Shown: in pieces, positions 22,115 through 32,615 of the stretch
How positions within the stretch are numbered: position 1 is the first letter of the stretch
How the letters are laid out: every line of letters begins with the position of its first letter
NCBI GenBank assembly: GCA_022496805.1
Contig: CM040106.1
Span: forward strand, 3,472,001-3,536,000
Length of the DNA: 64,000 bases
Direction: 5' to 3'
Origin: Pohlia nutans
Taxonomy: Eukaryota; Streptophyta; Bryopsida; Bryales; Mniaceae
Position numbers and translations under genes: made by a program
Notes under the pieces: model-generated
What the model was told of the DNA's origin: nothing
What the model saw: only the letters and a program-made list of their open reading frames with translations
Databases searched by the model: none

Positions 22115-24976
22115 TTACCGTATAACTCCCATCTCCAAATTCTCCCGAATGAAGTGGTATTGCACATCAATGTGCTTTGTGCGTGAATGATGTGTCGGGT
22201 TCTTTGCAAGTGAAATGCTTCCTTGGTTGTCACACATGATCGTAGTAGCCTCCCCTTGTGCACAACCCACATCCGCCATTAGTTGTCTTAACCAAATGGC
22301 CTCCTTCGTAGCCTGGATTGTCGCAATGTATTCCGCCTCCACGGTAGACGTGGCCGTGGTTTGTTGCCGCTTGCTATTCCACGATACCGCACCCGATCCA
22401 ACCTTGAACATATAGCCCGTGGTAGATTTTTGATAGTCCATGTCTCCCGCGTAGCCCGCATCGCAATAACCGCTTAATACAATGTCAAAGCCACCGAGGC
22501 ATAACTTCACATCAATCGTTTTCTTCAAGTAACGCATGATCCTCTTCACCGCCATCCAATGCTTTGAGCCCGATCTTGCCATGTATTGACTCACCACGCT
22601 AATTTGATATCCAAGGTCCGGCCTTGTAGCGATCATCGCATACATCAACGACCCCACCGTTTGCTTGTATGGCACTTCCGACATCGATTGAGCCTCCGCC
22701 AAATACTTCTCCTTGGTAAGCTTCACGAGCTTGGAAATGACATTTAATGGTGTTGCAATGGGCTTGCAATCCTCCATCCCAAATCGCTTGAGCACATCCA
22801 ACACGTATTTGCCTTGGCTCAATGTGATAGTGCGCATTGCCCTATCCCTCACAAACTCAACTCCCAAAAAAAAATGCAACTCGCCAAGGTCGCACATCTC
22901 ATACTCCTTCTCAAGCATGGCTTTGAGCGCCTCCATTGAACTCATGAGGCTTGCAAGAATGATCAAGCCATCGACATAAATGATCACAATCACAACATGT
23001 TGACCCTCTTGCATGAAATACAAACTATGATCCGCAATGCTTCTAGTGAACCCGCATTGCACAAGAAATGTGTCAATCTTTTGATACCATGACTTCGAAG
23101 ATTGCTTCAACCCATACAATGACTTTTTGAGTTTGCAAACATAATCCTCTTTACCTTCTTGTACAAATCCCTCGGGTTGCACCATATAAATGTCCTCCTC
23201 CAAATCGCCATTCAAGAATGCCGTCTTCACATTCATTTGATGAATTTCCAAATCCATGGCCGCTCTAATTGCAAGAATGCATTGAATGGTCATGAACTTG
23301 GCCACGAGAGCAAACGTCTCATGAAAATCCACGCCTTGATCTTGCGCAAATCCCTTTGCCACAAGCCTTGCCTTGTAGCGCACCACATCACCAGAAGCAT
23401 CTCTCTTTGAACGAAACACCCACTTGCAACCAATGGAGTTGCGACCCTTGGTAATGGGATTCAATTCCCATATGCCATTAGCAATCAACGACTCATACTC
23501 CTCTTGCATAGCTTGCTCCCACTTGACCGCATCTTCACCTTGCAATGCTTCACGAATAGTTGATGGTCCATCCGATAACGCCACCTTCGCATGTTCGTTA
23601 TCACTAGGAGGAAAGATCTTCCACCACCCTTCGGGTGGCTTGCGCACTCTTTCGGGATATCGCCGATTGTTTGAAAGTGCGTTCTCCATTTGCACCTCCT
23701 TTTTGTCGTTCTTGGTGCTCGAACTCGATAGATCCTCCAACTTGCCATCCTTCTCACCTTCATCTTTATCGCCAACATCAACAATAGGAGATTTGGAGGG
23801 TGTGTCCACAATTACGTCTCTACATCTTCGACTTGGACCATCCTCCAAATGCGGCTTTGCCGTAGACTCCTCACAAAACGTCACATCGCACGATCGAATA
23901 ATCTTCTTTGTGTCCACTGACATCAACCTATGCGCCTTGGCCTCAAGCACCGTGTCATCTCCCAAAATCACTCTCTTTGGCAAAATAAGATGATAGGAAT
24001 GAAAACAACTCCTTTCGGGTGCCATGTGGCTCGAGGCACCCGAATCTACAATCCAATCACTCACACTACCGTTGCATGATACGTGACCTGCCATGTTTGC
24101 GTATTCGTAATCATCATCAGTCATGCTTACATCACGAGTGACATATCTTGTGGTGAAAGCATACTCATCATTATAGTCACGTGTCTTTGTGTTGTTGGCA
24201 CTCTCGCCCTTCTCATTATACTTCCGTTTGAAACAATATTTTGCGAAGTGACCCTTCTTGCCACAATAGAAGCACCTCGCTAAAGCTCCTTTCTTGGATT
24301 GCTTTGCCATAAGAGCCGCACTATCTCCATGAGACTCATTCTCCTTTCGCCGCGAAAGCTCGTGCAACAACCGCGATGTCACATAGTCCAATGTGAGTTC
24401 GGAAATGGGCCTCGTCTCCATAGCCACAATGAAATACTCAAATGAGGGTGGTAGACTCTCCAAAAGCGACATCACGATCTCCCCATCCGAAATGGTCACG
24501 TCCGCACTGTTGAGTTGATTCGCGAGTGCCTTGACCTTGTTGATGTGCTCCAACTTGTCTTCTTCTTTCTCCATCTTGATGGTCAAGAACTTGCACCTCA
24601 AAAACAAAATCTTGGCTAAAATCTTCGCTTCGTGAATGACGCAAAGCTTCGCCCATGCTTCCGAGGGTGTCTTGCAAGAACGGATGTGCGCAAGTTGTGA
24701 ATCCGAGAGATTGAGAGCCAATATTGCAAATGCCTTCTTCTCCCTCCTCATGTATGCTTGCATAGCGCGAGGGTCCGAAGTAGAATTAGCCGACTTCTCA
24801 CAACCGCCTACAATCTCCCACAAGTCCTTCTCGGCCATCACCATCTCCATTTTGAACTTCCACAAGTGGAAATTCACCCCATCAAACTTGTCCACCACTT
24901 CGGGACCCTCACCCTCATAAGATGCCATGATGTACGTCTCCCCACTCAAATCAACCCTCAAACTCAAAAAGGACAC
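22115..24976 (-). CDS. Copia gag-pol polyprotein lacking the integrase core
   Basis: A single uninterrupted frame of 953 codons; the likely start is the Met of 'MASYEGEG' about 16 codons in. It has a gag domain with 'DKFDGVNFHLWKFKMEMVM', a CCHC zinc knuckle 'CFYCGKKGHFAKYC' (about residues 237-250) and a protease 'WIVDSGASSHM' (about 307-317). Within about 50 residues comes 'DVTFCEES', which normally lies at the far C-terminal end of integrase. Then follow the acidic linker, reverse transcriptase ('CKWVFRSKRD', 'KARLVAKGF', 'QMNVKTAFLNGDL', 'SLYGLKQS', 'IIYVDGLIILA') and RNase H ('GYCDAGYAGD', 'EAEYIA', 'HIDVQYHFIRE'). The HHCC and DDE integrase regions are missing without loss of frame, and the catalytic YVDD reads YVDG. 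The usual length is about 1,300 residues. It would need both functions from elsewhere. Confidence 0.93.
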   Translation of the reverse strand: MSFLSLRVDLSGETYIMASYEGEGPEVVDKFDGVNFHLWKFKMEMVMAEKDLWEIVGGCEKSANSTSDPRAMQAYMRREKKAFAILALNLSDSQLAHIRSCKTPSEAWAKLCVIHEAKILAKILFLRCKFLTIKMEKEEDKLEHINKVKALANQLNSADVTISDGEIVMSLLESLPPSFEYFIVAMETRPISELTLDYVTSRLLHELSRRKENESHGDSAALMAKQSKKGALARCFYCGKKGHFAKYCFKRKYNEKGESANNTKTRDYNDEYAFTTRYVTRDVSMTDDDYEYANMAGHVSCNGSVSDWIVDSGASSHMAPERSCFHSYHLILPKRVILGDDTVLEAKAHRLMSVDTKKIIRSCDVTFCEESTAKPHLEDGPSRRCRDVIVDTPSKSPIVDVGDKDEGEKDGKLEDLSSSSTKNDKKEVQMENALSNNRRYPERVRKPPEGWWKIFPPSDNEHAKVALSDGPSTIREALQGEDAVKWEQAMQEEYESLIANGIWELNPITKGRNSIGCKWVFRSKRDASGDVVRYKARLVAKGFAQDQGVDFHETFALVAKFMTIQCILAIRAAMDLEIHQMNVKTAFLNGDLEEDIYMVQPEGFVQEGKEDYVCKLKKSLYGLKQSSKSWYQKIDTFLVQCGFTRSIADHSLYFMQEGQHVVIVIIYVDGLIILASLMSSMEALKAMLEKEYEMCDLGELHFFLGVEFVRDRAMRTITLSQGKYVLDVLKRFGMEDCKPIATPLNVISKLVKLTKEKYLAEAQSMSEVPYKQTVGSLMYAMIATRPDLGYQISVVSQYMARSGSKHWMAVKRIMRYLKKTIDVKLCLGGFDIVLSGYCDAGYAGDMDYQKSTTGYMFKVGSGAVSWNSKRQQTTATSTVEAEYIATIQATKEAIWLRQLMADVGCAQGEATTIMCDNQGSISLAKNPTHHSRTKHIDVQYHFIRENLEMGVIR

Positions 24977-25720
24977 TTGTTTTTATGATTTTTGATAGAA
25001 TGTAGCACCTTTGTGCTTCCAATGCCTCTACAACAACTCTAAACCTCAAATCAGCACTTTTGTGCTCTTCACACACCTTTCAACACTCAAATTGCCAAGA
25101 AGTTCACCAAAATACCTCAAATCACTCAATGGAGCTCTCCACTACTCCAATTGCCTCAAAACAACACCTTAGTGTTTCCAATTGCTCAATGCACTTAATC
25201 GACACCTTTGTGTCCCTCAGTAGCACTAAATCGATGCTCATAGACTCACATAAGCCCTTCAAAACCCGAATTATATTGCATTGAATTGCCCAAAACCGCA
25301 CCTTTGTGCTCCCAAGTGCATTAAACAACTCCACATGAAATTTTGAGCATTCCGAGGGCATGAAACACATGCAACACCTCTTTCCAAGTGCCCAATCACT
25401 AAAATCAGATTGTAGACTCTTCCCTTAGAGCCTCAACACCTCACAAATCACTTGCAATCTTACAAGTGCACCAAATTGAACAAAACAATGTTCCACTTAC
25501 AAAAAGGGTTTGGAATCAAAAAATTAAAGCACCAAAAGAAGAGATTGACCAAGAAGAGTGCTCCAATGTGCAACTTCAACCCATGCGCACCTCCAAGAGA
25601 CAATACTCCTCCAAAAAGCTCCAAAAATAAAATGCTCCCAAAAGCTCCAAATCAGCCCCTTCCACAACGACCTCCAACAAAACGCCTCAATGCAATCCAA
25701 CACTCACGCAACACACATGA

Positions 25721-25734
25721 GTGGGCCCATAACC
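25721..25734 (-). other. Copia primer-binding site, initiator tRNA-Met anticodon region
   Basis: On the plus strand the 14 bases GTGGGCCCATAACC lie three to four bases inside the 5' LTR. From memory these match the anticodon stem-loop of plant initiator tRNA-Met, not the tRNA 3' end. Priming by a cleaved half-tRNA is known for Drosophila copia and yeast Ty5. Confidence 0.75.
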
Positions 25735-25737
25735 TAT

Positions 25738-25990
25738 TGAAGGTGATAGAGGAATGCACAAGGCACATACACAAACACAAGGAATGCGTAGAAAGAGATG
25801 ATCTTTACTCAAGAGCTTCCCTCCTTAAGAGGTATACACTGGGAGGTGTGCATGACAACCTATATGGGATAACTCACCGCTAGAGGCCTTTAAGATCAAC
25901 CCATGCTTTGACCCCTCTCCTACACATTATTATTTCCACCCAATCCCCTTTGGCTTCTAGCAACACTAACCTACATCTTCTACTTCAACA
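25738..25990 (-). repeat. Copia 5' LTR
   Basis: In minus orientation it begins TGTTGAAGTAG and ends ACCTTCA, with the canonical TG..CA ends. It is about 253 bp long and matches 21,752-21,992 throughout, with scattered substitutions and one insertion of about 12 bp. Confidence 0.9.
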
Positions 25991-26737
25991 ACATCGAGTG
26001 CCTTGTAGATGGCCTCCACCTCATCGTCCTTGGACAGCTTGTTGGCCGGCGCCAATGCGTCGTCCAAGGAGAGGAGAACCGTCTCATTCTTTGGCTTCGC
26101 TTTACTCTTGCGCTTCTTGCTACTCCTTTCGCACGTCGCAAGGATAGCCTCTAGACCTGATAAAGGAGCGGGTGCTGCTGCAGCAACAGTAGCGCTCTTC
26201 TTCTTTGAGGCTTTCATCTTTATCCTCTTGGCAGGAATCTCTGGACCCTTCCCTTTGTTCAACGTTGCCTTGATTTTCAGGTTCTTAGCCATACATTTCT
26301 TGTTGAGCTCCTCCCTGCAGTTGAGGAAGTCCTTGAGGCTCGCTGGGGTATTCCTTTCGCGAGAAAACATCATGCCTTTTGACTTTTCTTCTTCCCTGCA
26401 CACAGCCTCTGTGCATTTACTCCACGGAAGCGATACTACGACGTAGTCCTCCTGACCATCGGGGTTATTGATTGGCATCAGGCAAATCATGACGTCCACA
26501 TAGCTGCCTTAGCCATAAATCGCCATAACTGAGCCATGTCCCGGAATCATGCAGCCATTCACATTGGTGGAGCAGGCAATCTCAACTCGCTTGCCTTCCT
26601 CAGCACGCCAGGAGAGGCCCCACTCTTGGATAGCTTTATTTCTCCACCACACAACTCGAGGCTTGATGTCCCCAGCCCAAACCGGTGTGCTTGCAAGCGG
26701 GTCACCAAGCAGTTTGTGCAGCACAGGAGGTTTTCTG
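25991..26737 (-). pseudogene. Element B ParB/methyltransferase-like gene, first coding exon
   Basis: The exon follows a TTGCAG acceptor at about 26,738 on the minus strand. It reads 'LHKLLGDPLASTPVWAGD', an in-frame TAA near 26,509, then 'MICLMPINNPDGQEDYVVV', 'TPASLKDFLNCREELNKK', and a Lys/Ala-rich, NLS-like stretch ('KKRKSKAKPKNE') up to the copia LTR. Its order (hydrophobic strand, 'LKdFLncREEL'-like helix, basic spacer) parallels 13,900-14,300 of element A, before the ParB box. The copia element interrupts it, and the ParB exon follows at 21,500. Confidence 0.55.
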
Positions 26738-28366
26738 CAATCAAAAGCAGAGTTTTAATCTATGTCCGTTGCCGGCCGATACATTCGAGGCAACCTTATT
26801 GGCTGCTGGCCGATAAGAGACAAACATGGACATGCATTGCAACATTCAGATTACATTAACATTATTTAGTTACGCATGCCCCTCCTGTTCTAAATATCTC
26901 AACAGCCGCACCAGTGAGTGTATATCGGCTGCCAGCCAATAACTATTCAACCGCATGCACTTTCAAGGACATGGCAATAGCGGGTTATCGGCTGGCAGCC
27001 GACATACATCACATTTATCAGCTGCCAGCCTATACAACAATGCTCATTGCGACAACACAAATTATGATCTTACCTGAGAGTGGATGCCCTGGACGACATT
27101 TTGTATCGGCTGGTCACAACTTGCATGTCGGCTGATCACAGCTTGCAGTAGAAGCTGCACGTGTTCTTGTAGGCTGCCGTCCGATAGCTGTCGGTTGCAC
27201 AATCAAAAGTATTGGCTTCACAAACAAAGGTGTCGGCTGCCGTTCGATAGCTGTCGGTTGATGAAGAGCGCGGTGAGTGAGAGAGGGAGAGCAGGGAGAG
27301 TAGGGAGCAAAATTGCAAAAAAACTATCGGCTGGCAGTAGTGAGGGAGAGAGGGAAAGCAGGGAGAGCAGAGAGAGGAGAGAGCCAAGAAAAAAAACTCA
27401 AGAATGAAGGATAGTGAGGGAGGATGAGAGACTGACCCCCCCTGCCTCTCTCCCGCCACTCGAGTGATTTTGCAATCACTTCAAACAGCCGCCGAAACGT
27501 CACATGTCACATCCATCCATCCATTCCTGGCCTTCCCTACGCCTAGTCTACTTCATCCATCCTCAACAATTCCATCCACCCAAGAATGCACGCACGTCAC
27601 ATTCAATTGCATTCAAGAAGATGCATGCAACTCAAAATTTTCTTGAAGTGGCGCGCACTTGGTAGAGGGAAGCCTTTGTCTCCCTCATTCACTCTCGCAA
27701 TCTTGTTTTGGACTTCAGTACTATGGGCAAGAGGCTCCATTTTTGCTCAGATTTCTTTGTGTTCCGTGCTTGATTTGCTTAGGTTGATGCTGTAGCTCTG
27801 CATTTTTCTACTCTGTGCTTGAACTGATAACAACATCTCCATTAATTTGTAGGTTTTTTCATTCATGTTTACCTTTGATGCACTCTCCTAATCGCTGACC
27901 TAATCTGGATTCTGGTCTCCTAATTATAAGGTCATTGCTCTATTCAGTATCGGAGGCCAGCCAATACCCCGATTACCAGCAGCCAATACATCAAGCAGAT
28001 TTCAAATCTATTCTACTCCTAGCATACGCCAACCTAGAGCAGTTTTTAGGTCCCTATTCAGTATCTTCACTATCATATCATCTCAATTATCGGCTGCTAG
28101 CCGATACTCTACGTGGATTTCTGAACTTGTACTCACTCCTCCATTGGCTGCCAGCCGATACACTAGGAGGCGTCTGAATCATCTATCCTTCAAACACACG
28201 CTCTCTGCTATCGGCTGCCAGTCGATACAATCGGAACCGCCTGAATCATAAATCGTGCAATCACACGTCCTCCAATATCGGCTATCAGCCGATACACTTG
28301 GTAGACTATAAATTTCTACTCTTACCGTCTGACACTCTCCTCTGTCAGCTGCCAGTCGATACTAGT
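26738..28366. repeat. Divergent control region of element B with its palindromes
   Basis: The region between the two divergent B genes carries about 14 copies of the B palindrome (half-site TATCGGCTG, one base, then CAGCCGATA). They lie near 26,769, 26,799, 26,924, 26,987, 27,017, 27,103, 27,170, 27,231, 27,326, 27,946, 28,092, 28,143, 28,210, 28,276 and 28,346. Copies form two groups, in the apparent leaders of each gene, with a free gap at 27,430-27,900. At 27,270-27,430 the plus strand is GA-rich, so the minus strand has a Y-patch leader for the ParB/methyltransferase-like gene. Promoters are inferred. Confidence 0.75.
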
Positions 28367-30303
28367 ATGAAGAGGTCATTTGCAGCTGCGATGGACTTAG
28401 AGCCTATTGCTTCATCTTTGAAGAATGGTGGCTCTAGTCGATGGAAGATGGCAAAAGACGTTTTTGTTGCACTCACTCATGCCGGCCTGTACTATGCCGG
28501 ACGTGCTGTTATAAATCGGGTAGTCTCTCGAGATCTGATACTTTTGAGTGTGCGTGTGCTGGATGTATCGGACTCTATTGAGATGATCCTCCCGTTCACA
28601 GTTGAAGACGTCAAATACCTAAGTAAAAGTGTGGGAAAGAGCATTGTATGGAAAGAGAGATTCGTCAGACCCTTTGCGGAGGAAATTGACGCTGTTTGCA
28701 CTCCTATCGGCCGGCAGACGATACATCTGATGGCAGAGGAGATACCCATCGACCAAATTCTGATGCTCTCAGTGAACATGGCGGTCACACTTCTTTATAG
28801 TGATGGAGCCGACCTCCGATGTGTTGGAGTCGGTGTCATCGTTGAGTGCTCACCCAAAGGGAGTTGGGAGGGCTTCCTAGTCCCGCACAGTTTCTTTGTC
28901 ATGGTGAGGTGGATCACTGTCCACTGTGACTTCCGTGAGCTCACAGCTTATTGCGACGACAATTCTCTAACTGTCTTTAGAAATGCCTTGGTCACTACGT
29001 CTTGTGGAGTGGATACAACGTCAGGCCTGCGGACCCTTCTGCACCGGTGCGTTGTGGTGTTGGCTGCCAGCCAATACATCCGTGTTCGAAGGAGGTCGAC
29101 CAGGATGCTAGCCATGTTGTACGCACAAATGATTCCCCTCCCGGAGAAGGCTGTGGCAGCTCTGGAAATGCTCATGCAGGCGAGCGTCCCCTCGATTGTG
29201 GGCGTGGTTCGTCCTTGGGATCTGCTACGGAGTTGCAACGGCCCAACCTAGAGAATGGCCATGACCTTGATGATGTTAGTGATGATCATGACCTGCCTCG
29301 TGAGATTGGGAATAGCTCTAGTTTCAGAGATGACAATGGAGGCAGTGACATTACAGGAGGACAAAGTGTCGCAAGTGCAGCTGGCGATAGCGCCGCTGTT
29401 GGTCGTGATGTCCGGTTGCCATATCCCGATCGCCACCTCTGGAGGCATAAATACTGTGAGCTCCTCAACGAGAATCAGACAGTGTTTGGCCAAGCAATGA
29501 TTCAAGTTTGCCTTCTTGAGGAGGCTTGCGATGAGAACATTCTAGGCGATATCGACGTGGGTGTTATGTTTGTGTCCGAGCACGAGTCCCTTGAGATGAC
29601 CATTATGCTCTGGCCATTGAGCCGTACTAGATTAGAAGGTGGGCAACTACTATCCGAGATCGTCACGCTCTACTTTAATGCTGCAAATATGGTCGAATCT
29701 GAGGATAGAGGATTCTATGAAATTCCCAAGAATCCTAACCGCTCAGTGCGTCGCAAGTTCTTGCCCAAGAATCTCACTCCCATATCCAAACTGAAGCATA
29801 AGACATCGGAAGTGGTGGTTTGGAAGGTCAGCTCACAAGGTTGCTGTAGGAATAGGTGTTGTATGACGTTTCCTTGGGAGGAGACTAGGAATCTCCGCCA
29901 AAAGTTCTTTGCCTCCTCATTTGAGGCAAGGAGGGAGACTACTTACGCTGTTCAGTGTCAGCTTCATCCAGGTCCGTTGAGGGGAAGGAGGTTTATCGCT
30001 CTTGCCAATGTTGATGTCTGTGAGAAAGTATGGTAAGTCATTCACGGAGTCTCAAAATCCGCATACCACGTGTACAAGAATGCTCCGGTGGGCGGATGTG
30101 TTAGCGGGTCTCACTGTAATTCTGGAGTTGTTCGACCTCGTCCCCACACAATTCAAGCCCACGCAACCTTACAGAAAATCATTGATGAGAACTTTGACAA
30201 GATGTCAAATGAGTTTAGACTCGTCGCGAGCAAACGAGTGGATAATTTGAAGGTTGTGTCGTCCGCCATGAATTGGAACCACATGCGAGAGCAGGTTAAC
30301 TTT

Positions 30304-30519
30304 GTGAGTACCACGACTGCTTCACCCGAAGGCACTCGATTGTACTTGTCTGCCACTGGCACTGTATTGGTTGGCGGCCGATACGGTCCAACTCACTTTT
30401 CCTGAATAAATGTTGTCAACTCCTCGTGGCCTTCTAGTCGTCGCACCAGCCAATATCGGCTACCGGCCGATACATATTCTGCAATCACGAACTGACTCGT
30501 CCATAGTGGTCGCGTTCTA
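30304..30519 (+). repeat. Intron of the element B transposase with palindromes
   Basis: Donor GTGAGTACC, acceptor TTCTAG. It contains B palindrome copies near 30,370 and 30,454 (TATCGGCTACCGGCCGATA). Confidence 0.65.
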
Positions 30520-31002
30520 GGTGAATGAAAAGTGGAAACGTAGGCCTGTCTCGCAATCCACCATTAGTCAGTTCCGAAAGAATCACTTCAAGAATGTCGA
30601 AGTCAAAGCTGTTGGGAGCAACTTCTCGAAGTGCACCGAGTGTGACTTTCTCGAAGTGCGACTTTCTCAAGTGTGACTTCTCGAAGTGCAACAAGCGCAT
30701 CGAAATATATACGCCGGTTGGAGTGCTCAATCTGTGCAGAATCCGTCTGAGTTTCTCTGTATTATTCACGACAAGATGGACACAAGCAAGACGGCTATTC
30801 CCAGAATGCAACGTATCATCAAAGCCACTGCAGGACTTGGCAAGATTCCCATCTATTGCACTAGCATGTTGACGCATGGCCATGGTGACGATGCGTACGC
30901 ACATTATTTGACAGCACTCTGGCCGGGCGACTCCAACTTCACTATTTCCTCTTTGTGTCAGCTATTGCGAGCTTTGGAGCAACCACCTGTCTCAAAGTCC
31001 CG

Positions 31003-31198
31003 TAAGTTTCTTCCTACTCCTCTAAGTGTACGGACTTCTGCATGTCCCTGAATTTCTTTCTTTGGATGTCTGAGATTAGCGTTTGAGTATATATCGGCTG
31101 CCCGCCGATACGCTTCCAGCTTTCTTCGACTGACTCGTTCACTGTGGTCTCATTCTTGGTGAACTGTTTCCTACTCCTCATGAGAATAGTTTCTTCCA
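31003..31198 (+). repeat. Second intron of the element B transposase with a palindrome
   Basis: Donor GTAAGTTTC, acceptor TTCCAG. One B palindrome lies at about 31,091-31,109 (TATCGGCTGCCCGCCGATA). Confidence 0.65.
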
Positions 31199-32195
31199 GG
31201 CTCTCCTACACGGAAAGTCAAGGTGTTTGTCATCCATTCCTCCTGCTTCGGGTCATCCCACGCCACCACCGTGCCCTCGACGCCCACCGGTACCACTACC
31301 CAGGAAGCTATTTCTGCAACTTGAGAATTCAGCAAAAGATAACAAAAATCGTTTCCTGATGGCCTTCTGCTCATTGTTAACAACTCGACGCATCTTCAAC
31401 GAAGTGACCGTCAGATTCTTGATTGTGGGTCATACTCATGAGGATATTGAAGCGCACTTCAACTATCTCTTCAAGCTTATCTAGAGGAAGAATACATACG
31501 TCCTTAGAGATCTCATAAAGGCTTTCATAGACTCCTTGAAGATGGTGGCCTTCATTCCAAATTTGTTCAAGAAGTTGTTGATTTCAAGTCGTACGTGAAG
31601 GACTTCCACCATCATGGTATTAACAAGATTGTCGGACTCGGCGATAAGCACCTCTTCAAGTTCTACGTTGAAGAGGACGGAGATGATCGTGGCTGGCCTG
31701 TCATGCGATATAAACCGCGAGCGACTGATTTATCGTAGCTTCCTCCTGGGCCTGCGGTCAAAATGTGGACCGCCGACGACCAAGGGAGACCTGAACTGCC
31801 ATTTGGTGACCCTGCTCCTGTTCCCTTTAAGCCATTGTAGAGAGATGTCGAGGTCAATTCTAGGAAGTGGAATGTTGAGAAGGAGCAAGCGAGGGCCACT
31901 GAATGCATGGAGAAGCAAAGCTACATAAAGAATGGCATTGCAAAATATGTTGAGTTCTGGAAGACTGGCATGGCACGCAACAGGAGATGCTCTGAGGAGA
32001 TGGCTGGATGCGTAGCGTATTAGAAGCAAATCCATGCTGAAATAATCAAATCCTTGCCCGTGACTCCTTCTACACTTGTCGAAGAATTTTGGCTGGGTGC
32101 GTGATCATGCTCGCACCAATGTAGAATACGTCTCTGCATTAAACAATCCAAAGGACGCAACGACGCTACCGTGCGTGCGTAGAATGGAGAGCGTA

Positions 32196-32604
32196 AGAAT
32201 AGAGAGCCGTGATTTGGAGAGCGAAGAGCATAAAATCTTGCTAAATTAAAGTTTAGACTTTATTTTTTGAAAAAATATTTCTAAAAATAGAATTTTACTA
32301 TTCATAGTAATTTTATGGGACCTATGACCGCTGCACCTAAGACCGTGTATTTGCACTAAAGAATGTTAAATTTTGCAGTCAATCTGGAAAACATTGGGCA
32401 AACCAGTAGAAATGGATATAATTGGTCTAACATACAGTAGAATATTTTTTAAGTTTTTTTGCGAACAAATGATCAATTCGTCAAAATAAGTAGGCAATAA
32501 CTCCAATCAACTATAACTTATAGTGTTGTACTCTATAATAGAAATCTATGATTCTACTATCCCCCTAAACCGCAAAACAACCTCAGCAGTCTATTAACCA
32601 ATCT
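32196..32604. other. Element D left subterminal region, no gene seen
   Basis: AT-rich sequence inside the left end of D, with further GAGAGC copies to 32,225 and ACCTATGAC near 32,320. I see no coding sequence until the 3' end of the MULE transposase at 32,616. Confidence 0.5.
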
Positions 32605-32615
32605 TCAGTTTGGGT

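Larger units (their letters stand above)
21752..25990 (-). mobile_element. Ty1/copia LTR retrotransposon, integrase-deleted
   Basis: A minus-strand element of about 4.2 kb with LTRs of about 250 bp at 25,738-25,990 (5') and 21,752-21,992 (3'), a tRNA-derived primer-binding site, a purine tract, and one long gag-pol frame. The two LTRs differ at a moderate number of sites plus a small insertion near 25,768, so the insertion is not recent. The 5' LTR starts TGTTGAAG; the 3' copy starts TC instead. No target duplication was found (TCTAT against ACATC). It interrupts the ParB/methyltransferase-like gene of element B. Confidence 0.92.
28367..32185 (+). pseudogene. DUF7869-type transposase of element B, 5' and central part
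   Basis: The ATG at 28,367 opens about 290 codons with no domain I recognise. The frame then shifts near 29,170 to an acidic stretch ('DLDDVSDDHDLPRE') and the conserved region: 'CCRNRCCMTFPWEETRNLRQKF', an in-frame TAA at 30,034, 'VIHGVSKSAYHVYKNA'. Exons follow after introns at about 30,304-30,519 and 31,003-31,198, both carrying B palindromes. They encode 'FSKCTECDFL', 'HDKMDTSKTAIP', 'SMLTHGHGDDAYAHY', 'LQLENSAKDNKNRF' and 'LIVGHTHEDIEAHF', then 'HLFKFYVEEDGD' and further to about 32,180 across stops. Every block parallels the element A transposase. QMDN reads QLEN here, so a presumed catalytic Asp is Glu. The C-terminal domain continues at 58,670 beyond element D. Confidence 0.75.

Noticed and set aside
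23424..23993. A 189-codon plus-strand frame opposite the copia polyprotein.
   Set aside because: It is a shadow of the minus-strand gag-pol frame.
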